Positions 17,352 to 26,648 of a stretch of 64,000 nt of DNA are shown here, piece after piece; position 1 is the stretch's first letter; the number at the start of each line of letters is the position of its first letter. The notes under the pieces were generated by a model. It worked only from the letters and a program-made list of their open reading frames with translations, had not been told where the DNA came from and did no database searches. The translations under genes and the position numbers were made by a program. The DNA comes from Alphaproteobacteria bacterium. Lineage in GTDB: Bacteria > Pseudomonadota > Alphaproteobacteria > Thalassobaculales > Thalassobaculaceae. Location: contig JANSYC010000006.1 in NCBI GenBank assembly GCA_024742605.1, positions 1 to 64,000 on the forward strand, written 5' to 3'.

Positions 17352-17980
17352 CGCATCAGCAGCCCATGGGTCCGGATGAACTCCAGCAGCGGCAGCAGCG
17401 GCAGGCCGAGCACCGAAAAATAATCCCCCTCGACCGCGTGAAACAGCTGCGCGCCGAGGCCTTCGAGCTGATAGGCGCCGACCGAGTTCTGCACCTCCGG
17501 TCCGGCCGCATCCAGATAGGCCTGGATGTAGTCCGGCGTCAGCGGCCGCATCTTCATGGTCACGGATTGAGTGCTGTGCCAGATCCGCGAGCCGCCCTTG
17601 GCGACCACCGCCGCCGAGATCAGCTTGTGGGTGCGGCCCGACAGCGCCTGCAGGGTCGCCGCCGCATGATCCCGGTCGACCGGCTTCTCAAACCAGACCC
17701 CGTTGCATTCCAGCATCTGGTCGGCGCCGATCACGAAGGCCTCCGGCCGCTTGCGCGACACCGACAGGGCTTTCAGCTCGGCCAGGGCGATCGCCACCTC
17801 TTCGGTATCGGCCCCCTCGGCCCCGAGACTGTCGCGGACCGACCCCTCGTCTACACCCGCGGTCCTGATCTCGATCTCGACCCCCGCCGCGCGCAGCATC
17901 TCGGCCCGGAACCGGCTGCCGGAGGCAAGCACGATGGGGATCTCGGCGGGTCCCTTCAGCAGCGCTTTCGGATCAGACAT
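17348..17980 (-). CDS. maf: Maf-family nucleotide pyrophosphatase
   Basis: House-cleaning enzyme that hydrolyses modified or canonical nucleoside triphosphates. The 210-residue protein has the Maf signature LASGSRFRAEML near residue 18, the nucleotide-site VIGADQML near 83, and the C-terminal EGDYFSVLGLPLLPLL. Subfamily assignment (dTTP/UTP or m7GTP) is not settled here. It overlaps ppsR by 8 bases upstream and coaE by 4 bases downstream, forming a ppsR-maf-coaE-dnaQ operon. Confidence 0.93.
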   Translation of the reverse strand: MSDPKALLKGPAEIPIVLASGSRFRAEMLRAAGVEIEIRTAGVDEGSVRDSLGAEGADTEEVAIALAELKALSVSRKRPEAFVIGADQMLECNGVWFEKPVDRDHAAATLQALSGRTHKLISAAVVAKGGSRIWHSTQSVTMKMRPLTPDYIQAYLDAAGPEVQNSVGAYQLEGLGAQLFHAVEGDYFSVLGLPLLPLLEFIRTHGLLMR

Positions 17981-18800
17981 GTCCCTCTCTCCGGGTTTCC
18001 AGCAGTTGCAGGACCGCAGCCGAGGTCTCCTCGATCGACCGGCGGGTCACGTCGATCACCGGCCAGCCGTGCTGGGAGGCGAGCCGGCGCGCGTCCGCCA
18101 CCTCCTTGCGCACCCGATCCAGGGTCACGTAGTCGGTCTCCTCGGTCTGCTTCAGCATAAGCACCCGGTTGCGCCGGACCTGGATCAGCCGGTTCGGATC
18201 GGTGGTGAAGGCGACGACCAGCGGGTGAGTCAATTTGAAGATCTCCGGCGGCGTCGGGATATCGGGAACCAGGGGCACGTTCGCGGTCTTGAACCCGCGA
18301 TTGGCCAGGTAGAGCGAGGTCGGGGTCTTCGAGGTGCGCGAGACCCCGACGATCACGATGTCCGCCTCCTCCAGATTGTCCACATGCTGGCCGTCGTCAT
18401 GGGCCAGGGTGTAGTCCATCGCCTCGATCCGGTTGAAATAGGCCGCGTCCATCTCGTGCTGGCGGCCGATGCGGCCATGCCGTTCGATCCCCAGATAGGA
18501 GCCCAGCGCCGCCAGGACCGGGTCCAGCACCGGAATGCAGGGCACCTCCATCCGGCGGCAGGCGTCTTCCAGATTCATCCTCAGGGTGGCGTCCACCAGG
18601 GTGAACAGAACCGGGCCCGGATTGGCCTCGATCCCGGCGATCACCTTGTTGAGATAGCTCTGGGTACGGACCAGGGACCAGACATGCTCCTTGGCGCGCA
18701 CCGCATCGAACTGCACCATACAGGCGCGCACGAGCTGATGATTGGTCTCGCCGGTCGCGTCGGAGATCAGATGCAGATGCAGGGTCACCGGAGCCGTCAT
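17973..18800 (-). CDS. ppsR: Bifunctional kinase/phosphorylase regulating a dikinase (DUF299)
   Basis: DUF299-family regulator that phosphorylates and dephosphorylates PEP synthetase or pyruvate phosphate dikinase. The 275-residue protein has the ADP-binding P-loop GVSRTSKTPTSLYLA near residue 151 and the N-terminal LHLHLISDATGETNH. The gene symbol is given for the family; which dikinase it controls is not known. It directly borders the predicted origin, as its homologue RP001 does in Rickettsia and the DUF299 gene does in Caulobacter. Confidence 0.92.
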   Translation of the reverse strand: MTAPVTLHLHLISDATGETNHQLVRACMVQFDAVRAKEHVWSLVRTQSYLNKVIAGIEANPGPVLFTLVDATLRMNLEDACRRMEVPCIPVLDPVLAALGSYLGIERHGRIGRQHEMDAAYFNRIEAMDYTLAHDDGQHVDNLEEADIVIVGVSRTSKTPTSLYLANRGFKTANVPLVPDIPTPPEIFKLTHPLVVAFTTDPNRLIQVRRNRVLMLKQTEETDYVTLDRVRKEVADARRLASQHGWPVIDVTRRSIEETSAAVLQLLETRREGHV

Positions 18801-18816
18801 TTATCCACCGCAGGCT

Positions 18817-19079
18817 GGGGATGAAGTCTGAGGATTTCGGGATAACAGACCCCTCTCGTCCTGTCGCGGTTTTCCATGCACGGAGCGCCGTACCGCGACC
18901 GGTCGACTGTCAGAATGTGGAGCGGTTCGGCCGGATTTCCTGAATCCCGGGGATGAAATATCTCCGGACGAGATATCCCCGACTCTCCTCCTCTCCATGG
19001 GAGCCGGGAAATCCGGGCCGGGACAGGGGTCCGGGAGGGATATCCCAAGACTTCTTCACGATCGGCGTCTGGGGATGAA
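18817..19079 (+). repeat. Three GGGGATGAA direct repeats in the origin segment
   Basis: The nonamer GGGGATGAA occurs at 18817, 18949 and 19071, all on the plus strand and spaced about 132 and 122 bases apart. A fourth related copy, GGGGATATC, is at 19086. They overlap the DnaA-box-like sites, so they may be weak DnaA sites or iterons for another initiator protein. Palindromes centred on GATATC occur at 18972, 19037 (GGGATATCCC) and 19088. Confidence 0.55.
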
Positions 19080-19152
19080 CCGGCTGGGGATATCCGGATA
19101 GGATGGTGGGGCGAATTTAATCCCCCGGTTTCCACCCCCCAACTGCATCTCC

Positions 19153-19187
19153 TCTATATATTTAATATTTAAATAAGTTAGTTATGG
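19153..19187. other. AT-rich tract, candidate DNA unwinding element
   Basis: About 35 bases made almost wholly of A and T, including TTTAATATTTAAATAA, in a strongly GC-rich region and just upstream of hemE. It may serve as the origin unwinding element, as a hemE promoter region, or both. Confidence 0.6.
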
Positions 19188-19209
19188 TTGGACAGATGGA
19201 GGACATGCG

Positions 19210-20238
19210 ATGACAGGATTCCCGCTTCTCGACGCGCTCGCGGGCAAGACGACCGACCGACCGCCGCTCTGGCTGATGCGCCAGGCCGGACGGTATCTGC
19301 CCGAATACCGCAAGGTGCGCGCGGGGGCCGGAACCTTCGTCGATCTCTGTCTCAATCCCGAACTGGCCGCCGAGGTCACGGTGCAGCCGATCCGCCGCTA
19401 CGGCATGGACGGCGCAATCCTGTTCTCCGATATCCTGATGGTGCCCTACGGTCTGGGCCAGGATCTGAGATTCGCCGAGGGCGAGGGTCCGAAACTGCCG
19501 CCGATCCGCACGATGGATCAGGTCCCGGTATTCGATGCCGACGCCTTCCACAAGCGGGTCGGACCGATCTACGAGACCGTGTCCCGCACCCGCGCCATGC
19601 TGCCCGAAGGCGTGACCATGATCGGGTTCGCCGGCAGCCCCTGGACGGTGGCCTCCTACATGGTCGAAGGCGGCACCAGCCGCGACTTCGCGACCCTGAA
19701 GAAGATGGCGTTCCGGGACCCGGCCCTGATCGAGGCCCTGGTCGACGCCATCGTGGCGGCCACGGTGGTCTATCTGGACCGGCAGATCCAGGCGGGCGCC
19801 CAGGTGGTCAAGCTGTTCGACAGCTGGGCGGGCGCGGCGCCGGAGACCCTGTTCAACCGGCTGGTGATCGATCCCACCATCCGGATCGTGGCCGGGGTGA
19901 AGGCCCTGCACCCGACCACCCCGATCATCGGCTTTCCGCGCGGTGCCGGCACCCGCTACCTGGAATACGCCCAGGCCACCAAGATCGACGCGGTCGCCAC
20001 CGACAGCGCCACCCCGATCGCCGAGGTGAAGCGGCTGCAGGCGCATCTGCCGGTGCAGGGCAATCTGGATCCGATGGCGCTGGTGATCGGCGGGGCCGCG
20101 CTCGATTTCGAGATCGACCGGATCGTGGCGCTGCTGAAGGACGGCCCGTTCATCTTCAACCTGGGCCACGGGATCGTGCCGGAAACCCCGCTCGATCATG
20201 TGGAGCGCCTGGTCAGGCGGGTGCGCGGCCAGGTCTGA
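19210..20238 (+). CDS. hemE: HemE, uroporphyrinogen decarboxylase
   Basis: Decarboxylates uroporphyrinogen III to coproporphyrinogen III in haem synthesis. The 342-residue protein begins MTGFPLLDALAGK. It has the family signature LMRQAGRYLPEYR (about 22-34), the second signature GFAGSPWTVASYMVEG near 138-153, and the NLGHGIVPETP C-terminal motif. A GGAGGA ribosome-binding site precedes the ATG. It flanks the predicted origin and forms a unit with hemJ 31 bases downstream. Confidence 0.97.
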   Translation: MTGFPLLDALAGKTTDRPPLWLMRQAGRYLPEYRKVRAGAGTFVDLCLNPELAAEVTVQPIRRYGMDGAILFSDILMVPYGLGQDLRFAEGEGPKLPPIRTMDQVPVFDADAFHKRVGPIYETVSRTRAMLPEGVTMIGFAGSPWTVASYMVEGGTSRDFATLKKMAFRDPALIEALVDAIVAATVVYLDRQIQAGAQVVKLFDSWAGAAPETLFNRLVIDPTIRIVAGVKALHPTTPIIGFPRGAGTRYLEYAQATKIDAVATDSATPIAEVKRLQAHLPVQGNLDPMALVIGGAALDFEIDRIVALLKDGPFIFNLGHGIVPETPLDHVERLVRRVRGQV

Positions 20239-20269
20239 GCGCGGGATATCTGAACGGGAGGTCGGAGCG

Positions 20270-20701
20270 ATGGATTGGTACGGCATCGTCAAAGCGCTGC
20301 ATGTGATCAGCGTGATCGCCTGGATGGCGGGGCTGCTCTATCTGCCGCGGCTCTACGTCTACCATTGCGGGGTCGCCGCCGGCTCCGAGACCTCCGAAAC
20401 CTTCAAGATCATGGAGCGCCGCCTGTTGCGGGCGATCATGAACCCGGCGATGATCGCGACCTGGCTCTTTGGGCTCGGCCTGATCGCGCTCAACCCCGGC
20501 TGGATGGAGCAGGGCTGGCTGCACGCCAAGCTGCTGCTGGTGGTTGGGATGACCGTGGCGCACATGGCGATGGCGCGCTGGCGGCGGGCCTTCGCCGAGG
20601 ACCGGAACACCCATTCCCACAAGTATTTCAGGATTATGAACGAGGTTCCGACGCTGTTGCTGATCGTCGTCGTTTTCCTGGTGATCCTGAAACCGTTCTG
20701 A
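20270..20701 (+). CDS. hemJ: HemJ, protoporphyrinogen IX oxidase
   Basis: Membrane haem-dependent oxidase converting protoporphyrinogen IX to protoporphyrin IX. I start at MDWYGIVKALHVISVIAWMAG, giving 143 residues and four predicted membrane helices; a longer frame upstream overlaps hemE and is not needed. Conserved His are in ALHVIS (helix 1) and YVYHCG, and a conserved segment MNEVPTLLL lies near the C-terminus. A GGGAGG ribosome-binding site is present. The hemE-hemJ-rho order is typical. Confidence 0.93.
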   Translation: MDWYGIVKALHVISVIAWMAGLLYLPRLYVYHCGVAAGSETSETFKIMERRLLRAIMNPAMIATWLFGLGLIALNPGWMEQGWLHAKLLLVVGMTVAHMAMARWRRAFAEDRNTHSHKYFRIMNEVPTLLLIVVVFLVILKPF

Positions 20702-20732
20702 TGAATAATGGTCACCCCGGCCCGATATCCGG

Positions 20733-20761
20733 TTGACAGGGATAATCGGTTCCGGTAACCG
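20733..20761 (+). promoter_or_regulatory. Possible sigma-70-type promoter for rho
   Basis: TTGACA at 20733 and TAACCG at 20756, separated by 17 bases. The -35 is perfect; the -10 is weak. It would give a leader of roughly 130 bases before rho. Confidence 0.35.
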
Positions 20762-20769
20762 CTAGTCAG

Positions 20770-20854
20770 GGTCCCGATGAGCGGGACCGCACCTCCCCCA
20801 GGAACACACGCGCATTTCAGGTGGCCAGGCCACCGAGGCCGTACGCAAGGTACG
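20770..20854 (+). promoter_or_regulatory. Three consecutive hairpins in the rho leader
   Basis: Perfect inverted repeats GGTCCCG / CGGGACC (20770-20776 with 20782-20788), GGTGGCC / GGCCACC (20820-20826 with 20828-20834) and CGTAC / GTACG (20840-20844 with 20850-20854) stand between the putative promoter and the rho ATG. Rho is known to autoregulate by attenuation in some bacteria, so a structured leader is plausible. The middle stem has a one-base gap and would need to open slightly to fold. Confidence 0.4.
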
Positions 20855-20897
20855 TCTCATCCCCCGCCCGTTCCGCGCGCATGACACGAAAATCCGG

Positions 20898-22157
<1,260 letters not shown>

Positions 22158-22175
22158 CGGCTTATGTGAGAGACC

Positions 22176-22198
22176 GGGCGCGCCCGCCGCGCGCCCCC
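22176..22198 (+). terminator. Possible terminator after rho
   Basis: Seven-base GC stem GGGCGCG / CGCGCCC with a seven-base loop, nested in a weaker GTGAGA/TCTCAC pairing. There is no T run, so it may need Rho or simply mark the transcript end. The converging yjbR-like gene ends nearby. Confidence 0.35.
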
Positions 22199-22219
22199 TA
22201 TCTCACGTCATTCCCGCCC

Positions 22220-22597
22220 CTACCCCTCCAGCCCCAGCTCCCGCCGGACTTTCCTGCTCAGGCCCTCGGCTACGATCCGGTGGCTTTCGGCCAGGTAGTC
22301 GCGCAGGGCGTCGTCGTCCAGGCCGGGCTCGGCGTGGTGCTGGACCCAGGTGAAGCCGCGGGAGGCCAGATAGGGGGCCGGGCGGAGGCCGGGCTGCTCG
22401 ACCAGGATCTCGAAGGAGAGGGGCGAGACCTTGAAGGTGATGCCCAGCACCGCGCCGCCCGCGTTCCAGCCGCCGATCGCGAACACTTTTGCTCCCTTGG
22501 CTCCCCCAACCTTCCAGACCTCCGAGCCGCCCCACTGCACCACATGGCTGGTGGCGGGGAGACTGCCGCAGAAGCTGTTGAATTCGTCCCGGGTCAT
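22220..22597 (-). CDS. MmcQ/YjbR-family protein
   Basis: 125-residue cytoplasmic protein of the MmcQ/YjbR family, a fold sometimes annotated as DNA-binding, with no established function. It opens MTRDEFNSFCGSLPATSHVVQ and contains WGGSEVWKVGGAKGAKVFA and FEILVEQPGLRPAPYLASRG, which match the family outline. It converges on rho and diverges from the lactate-oxidation genes over 143 bases. Confidence 0.82.
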   Translation of the reverse strand: MTRDEFNSFCGSLPATSHVVQWGGSEVWKVGGAKGAKVFAIGGWNAGGAVLGITFKVSPLSFEILVEQPGLRPAPYLASRGFTWVQHHAEPGLDDDALRDYLAESHRIVAEGLSRKVRRELGLEG

Positions 22598-22740
22598 GCT
22601 CTGATCTCCCGATGTCCTTTATCGCCTTGGGCCCATCGAATCCCGCGGTGTCAATTGGGCGCGACCATGACGCATCTTGCCGCTGCGCGTTCCCGCGTGC
22701 TACCGCCATGGGGGAGTTTTCAGCGGAAGGCGCGGCGTTC

Positions 22741-23517
22741 ATGGCATCCAATACCAAGACAAATCCCAAAGTCGGGCTGTTCGTCACCTGTCTCGTGGAT
22801 CTGTACCGGCCCAGCGTCGGGTTTGCGGCGATCAAGCTGCTGGAGGATGCGGGCTGCACGGTCGAGGTGCCCGACGCGCAGACCTGCTGCGGCCAGCCGG
22901 CCTTCAACTCCGGCGACCTGCCCGACACCCGCGCGATCGCCCGCCAGGTGATCGACGCCTTCGAGGGGTTCGACTACGTGGTCGCCCCGTCGGGGTCCTG
23001 CGCCGGTATGATTCACGAGCACTACCCGGCCCTGTTCGCCGACGAGCCGGAGACCGCCCAGCGTGCCCAGCACCTGTCGAAACGGACCCACGAGCTGGTC
23101 TCGTTCCTGGTCGACGTGATGGGGGTCGAGGGGGTGGACGCAAAACTCGACGGCTCGGTGACCTACCATGACAGCTGCTCGGGCCTGCGGGAGCTGGGGG
23201 TCAAGGCGCAGCCGCGCAAGCTGCTGTCGACGGTGAAGGGGTTGAGCCTGACCGAGCTGCCCAGCGCCGAGATCTGCTGCGGGTTCGGCGGCACCTTCTG
23301 CATCAAATACCCCGACATCTCGGACAAGATGGTGACCGACAAGGTCACCGACGTGGCCGCCACCGGGGCCGCCACCCTGCTGGCGGGGGATCTGGGCTGC
23401 CTGCTGAACATGGCGGGCAAGATCAAGCGCCTGGGCCACACGACCAAAGTGCGCCATGTGGCCGAGGTGCTGGCGGATATGGCGGATCAGCCCGGAATCG
23501 GCGACGGCAAGGCCTAG
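22741..23517 (+). CDS. lutA: LutA-type (Fe-S) lactate-oxidation protein
   Basis: First subunit of the LutABC (YkgEFG-like) L-lactate oxidation system. The 258-residue protein has two CCG domains: TCCGQPAFNSGD near residue 47 and ICCGFGGTFCIKYPD near 180, each able to hold an iron-sulfur or haterodisulfide-type cofactor. I use the ATG opening MASNTKTNPKVGLF; an upstream frame with a poor sequence is rejected. lutB begins ten bases after the stop. Confidence 0.9.
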   Translation: MASNTKTNPKVGLFVTCLVDLYRPSVGFAAIKLLEDAGCTVEVPDAQTCCGQPAFNSGDLPDTRAIARQVIDAFEGFDYVVAPSGSCAGMIHEHYPALFADEPETAQRAQHLSKRTHELVSFLVDVMGVEGVDAKLDGSVTYHDSCSGLRELGVKAQPRKLLSTVKGLSLTELPSAEICCGFGGTFCIKYPDISDKMVTDKVTDVAATGAATLLAGDLGCLLNMAGKIKRLGHTTKVRHVAEVLADMADQPGIGDGKA

Positions 23518-23527
23518 GAGAGCGCGC

Positions 23528-24949
23528 ATGGACTCGACCTCGAAGAACTTCAAAGCCAATTCCCGCCGCGCGCTGGACGACAGCACGCTGCAGCGGGCGC
23601 TGGGCAACATCAAGACCGGGTTCCAGGAGAAGCGCCGTCAGGTGACCTCGGAGCTTCCGGAGTTCGAGGCCCTGCGCGACCAGGGCCGGGACATCAAGAA
23701 CCACGTGCTGGCCAATCTGGATTTCTACCTGGAGCGGTTCGAGGAGAAGGTGGTGGAGAACGGCGGCGTGGTGCACTGGTGCCGCACGCCGGAGGAGGCC
23801 CGCAAGACCATCCTGGACATCGCCAAGACCCGGAACGCCCAGACCGTCACCAAGGGCAAGTCGATGGTGGCCGAGGAGATCGGCCTGAACGACTATCTCG
23901 AGGAGAACGGGATCGAGCCGGTCGAGACCGATCTGGGCGAATACATCATCCAGCTCCGGCACGAGCCGCCGAGCCACATCATCGCCCCCGCCATCCACGT
24001 GACCCGGGAGCAGATCGCCGAGGACTTCCGCAAACACCACACCGATCTGGATCCGGAGCGGCGGCTGGAGACCCCGCAGGACTTCACCGACGAGGCGCGG
24101 GCCAAACTTCGGGACCGGTATTTCGCCGCCGATGTGGGGGTGACCGGGGCGAACTTCCTGATCGCCGAGACCGGCTCCACGGTGATCGTCACCAATGAGG
24201 GCAACGGGGACATGACCCAGCTGCTCGGCAAGTGCCATGTGGTGATCGCCAGCCTGGAGAAGATCGTCCCCACCCTGGAGGACGCCTCGACCATCCTGCG
24301 GCTGCTGGCGCGCTCGGCCACCGGTCAGGAGATGTCGGTCTACACCACCTTCTCCACCGGGCCGCGCCGGGCGAAGGATCTGGACGGGCCGGAAGAATTC
24401 CACGTGGTGCTGCTGGACAACGGCCGCAGCGCGATGCTGGGCACCGAGTTCCAGGACATGCTGCGCTGCATCCGCTGTGCCGCCTGCATGAACCACTGCC
24501 CGGTCTACGCGGCGGTCGGCGGTCACGCCTATGGCTGGGTCTATCCCGGACCGATGGGGGCGGTGCTGACCCCGTCCCTGATCGGGGTCGAGGAGGCCGG
24601 GCACCTGCCGAACGCGTCGACCTTCTGCGGCCGCTGCGAGAGCGTCTGTCCGATGCGGATCCCGCTGCCCAAGATGATGCGCCATTACCGGACCCGGGAG
24701 TTCGAGCGGGACCTGGGCTCGCCCCGGGTGAAATCGGCGCTCAAGCTCTGGGCCGGGCTGGCAACCCGTCCGAAGCTCTATCGTTTCGCAACCGGAATAG
24801 TCATGCGGGTGCTCGGCGCACTGGGCGGAAAAGCCGGGAAATTCAAATCCTTGCCGCTGGCCGGCGGCTGGACCAAGGTCCGCGACATGCCGGCCCCCCA
24901 GGGCAAGACCTTTCACCAGCTCTACGCTGAGAAGAAGAGGGTGGCATGA
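23528..24949 (+). CDS. lutB: LutB-type iron-sulfur lactate-oxidation protein
   Basis: Second LutABC subunit, 473 residues, with two 4Fe-4S motifs near residues 315-330 and 370-380: CIRCAACMNHCP and CGRCESVCP. The N-terminal LUD domain contains NAQTVTKGKSMVAEEIG. The start MDSTSKNFKANS is preceded by AGGAGAG. It overlaps lutC by an ATGA. It likely passes electrons from lactate to the membrane quinone pool through partners not in the window. Confidence 0.93.
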   Translation: MDSTSKNFKANSRRALDDSTLQRALGNIKTGFQEKRRQVTSELPEFEALRDQGRDIKNHVLANLDFYLERFEEKVVENGGVVHWCRTPEEARKTILDIAKTRNAQTVTKGKSMVAEEIGLNDYLEENGIEPVETDLGEYIIQLRHEPPSHIIAPAIHVTREQIAEDFRKHHTDLDPERRLETPQDFTDEARAKLRDRYFAADVGVTGANFLIAETGSTVIVTNEGNGDMTQLLGKCHVVIASLEKIVPTLEDASTILRLLARSATGQEMSVYTTFSTGPRRAKDLDGPEEFHVVLLDNGRSAMLGTEFQDMLRCIRCAACMNHCPVYAAVGGHAYGWVYPGPMGAVLTPSLIGVEEAGHLPNASTFCGRCESVCPMRIPLPKMMRHYRTREFERDLGSPRVKSALKLWAGLATRPKLYRFATGIVMRVLGALGGKAGKFKSLPLAGGWTKVRDMPAPQGKTFHQLYAEKKRVA

Positions 24950-25629
24950 GTTCCGCACGCGATCAGATCCTCGGCTCGATCCGGAAATCCCTCGGCCGGG
25001 AGGCGCTGGCCGGGGAGGACGCGGCCAAGCTGCACGAGAAGCTGGCCCGCCCGCCCCGCAACCTGATTCCGGACCGGACCGACCTGGACCATGACGGACA
25101 GGTGGGCCTGTTCAAGGACAAGCTTGTGGCGGCAGCCTGTTCGGTGTCCGAAGTGTCCGGCATGGACCAGGTGCCCAAGGCCCTGTCCGAGTGGCTGGGA
25201 CGGGAGAACCTGGCGGCAAGGGTGATCCAGTCCCCGGCCCTGGCCGCCGATCTCGACTGGTCCGACACCCCGACCCTCGAGGTCAAGACCGGGATGAGCG
25301 ACGGCACCGACGAGACCAGCATCACCCCGATCTTCGCGGGCGTGGCCGAGACCGGCACCCTGATGCTGCAATCCGACGCCAGCCTGCCGACCAGCCTGAA
25401 CTTCCTGCCGGAGAATCATGTGGTGATCGTGCGGGAGAACCAGATCGTCGGCCCGCTGGAGGATGCCTGGGCCCGGCTGCGCACCGCCCGGGCAGCGGAA
25501 TCCGGCGAGACCATGCCGCGGACGGTCAATCTGATCACCGGCCCCTCGCGCACCGGCGATATCGAGCAGAAGATCCAGATGGGCGCCCACGGGCCGCGCC
25601 GTCTCCACGTGATTCTGGTCCGAGACTGA
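24946..25629 (+). CDS. lutC: LutC-type LUD-domain protein
   Basis: Third LutABC subunit, 227 residues, a LUD-domain protein. It starts MSSARDQILGSIRKSLGREA and has the conserved SITPIFAGVAETGTLML stretch near residue 125 and PRTVNLITGPSRTGDIEQ near 188. The ATGA overlap with lutB shows coupled translation. No lactate permease or LutR-type regulator lies next to the operon. The Smr gene follows after 18 bases and may share the transcript. Confidence 0.92.
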   Translation: MSSARDQILGSIRKSLGREALAGEDAAKLHEKLARPPRNLIPDRTDLDHDGQVGLFKDKLVAAACSVSEVSGMDQVPKALSEWLGRENLAARVIQSPALAADLDWSDTPTLEVKTGMSDGTDETSITPIFAGVAETGTLMLQSDASLPTSLNFLPENHVVIVRENQIVGPLEDAWARLRTARAAESGETMPRTVNLITGPSRTGDIEQKIQMGAHGPRRLHVILVRD

Positions 25630-25647
25630 GCGCGGGGGCGGCCGGAG

Positions 25648-26295
25648 ATGTCACGCCGGCGCCCGACGCCCGAGGAACTGGAGCTGTTCAACCGGGTGCT
25701 GGCCGATGCCAAGCGTCCGGATGAGAAGCGCCCCCGCAAACGCCGGGTGATCCCGGCGCTCGAGGAACTGGTCGAGCCGCCCGCTCCAAGACCGGAGCCG
25801 AAACGCGGCGCCACCGGCATCAAGACCGGTAAGAAAAAGCAACCGCAGCCGCCTGCCCCGCCGCCACCTGCGCCGAAACCCAAAATCCAGCCGGCCGCCC
25901 TGGGCGACCATGCCCACGGCCTGGCGCCCGGGGTCGACCGCCGGCTGCAGGTGCGGCTCAAGCGCGGTCAGGTGCCGATCGAAGGCCGGATGGATCTGCA
26001 CGGGATGGGCCGGGACCAGGCCCAGGACGTGCTGAACGGGTTTCTCGCCCGCTCGGAGGCGATGGGCCATCGCTGCGTGCTGGTGATCACCGGCAAGGGC
26101 CGTCCGGACTGGCAGAAGACCCGGGAGCCGTTCGGCGAGGGCCGCGAGATCGGCGTGATCCGCCGCCTGCTGCCGGGCTGGCTGCGCGAGGGGTCGAATG
26201 CGGGCCGGGTGCTGGCGTTCTCCGCCGCCCAACCCAGGGACGGCGGGGCGGGTGCCTGGTACGTGCTGCTGCGCCGCAGGCGGGACCCGTCATGA
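25648..26295 (+). CDS. Smr-domain endonuclease-like protein
   Basis: 215 residues. The N-terminal half is Pro/Lys-rich and disordered (about 25-90). The C-terminal Smr domain has DLHGMGRDQAQD near 116-127, the conserved VLVITGKG near 144, and a C-terminal VLAFSAAQPRDGGAGAWYVLLRR. Smr domains are known for RNA cleavage in plants and MutS2-linked DNA or ribosome rescue in bacteria; the role of this stand-alone form is not established. It overlaps the XRE gene by ATGA. Confidence 0.88.
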   Translation: MSRRRPTPEELELFNRVLADAKRPDEKRPRKRRVIPALEELVEPPAPRPEPKRGATGIKTGKKKQPQPPAPPPPAPKPKIQPAALGDHAHGLAPGVDRRLQVRLKRGQVPIEGRMDLHGMGRDQAQDVLNGFLARSEAMGHRCVLVITGKGRPDWQKTREPFGEGREIGVIRRLLPGWLREGSNAGRVLAFSAAQPRDGGAGAWYVLLRRRRDPS

Positions 26296-26645
26296 CCCCG
26301 CTCGGCGCCCGGATCCGGGTCCTGCGGTCGGAGCGGGGGCTGACCCTGGCCCAGATGGCGGCGGCCCTGCAGATCTCGACCGCCTATCTCTCGGCGCTGG
26401 AGCACGGCAAGCGCGGCGTGCCGACCTCGGGGTTTCTCGAGCTGGTGACGGCCTTCTTCGGCCTGGACTGGGACGAGGCGGAGGAGCTGAGGCGGCTGGC
26501 CGAGATCTCCCGCCCCAAGGTCGTCCTCGACACCTCCGGTCTCAGCCCGAAGGCGACCGAATTCGCCAACCGGCTCGGCAAGCGCATCCGGCATCTGGAC
26601 GACAGCCGCCTGGATGCCCTGCTGGGGGACTTGGCGGACGAGTAG
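26292..26645 (+). CDS. XRE-family transcriptional regulator
   Basis: 117 residues. An N-terminal Cro/C1-type helix-turn-helix spans about residues 4-60, including TLAQMAAALQISTAYLSALE and HGKRGVPTSGFLELV. The C-terminus has no recognised domain. It is coupled to the Smr gene by an ATGA overlap, a pairing common in Rhodospirillales genomes. Its target is unknown; no palindromic operator is obvious near the operon start. Confidence 0.87.
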   Translation: MTPLGARIRVLRSERGLTLAQMAAALQISTAYLSALEHGKRGVPTSGFLELVTAFFGLDWDEAEELRRLAEISRPKVVLDTSGLSPKATEFANRLGKRIRHLDDSRLDALLGDLADE

Positions 26646-26648
26646 CGG

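Larger units (their letters stand above)
18801..19209. other. oriC: Predicted chromosome origin (oriC)
   Basis: 409-base gene-free segment between ppsR (minus) and hemE (plus), the location of the experimentally known Caulobacter origin. DnaA-box-like nonamers: TTATCCACC at 18801 (8 of 9 to TTATCCACA), and on the other strand TCATCCCCA at 18816 and 19070, TTATCCCGA at 18837 and ATATCCCCA at 19085 (each 7 of 9). An AT-rich tract at 19153-19187 is the candidate unwinding element. Two GANTC methylation sites (18942, 18981) fall inside. I see no open reading frame. No strong CtrA boxes with seven-base spacing were found. Confidence 0.8.
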
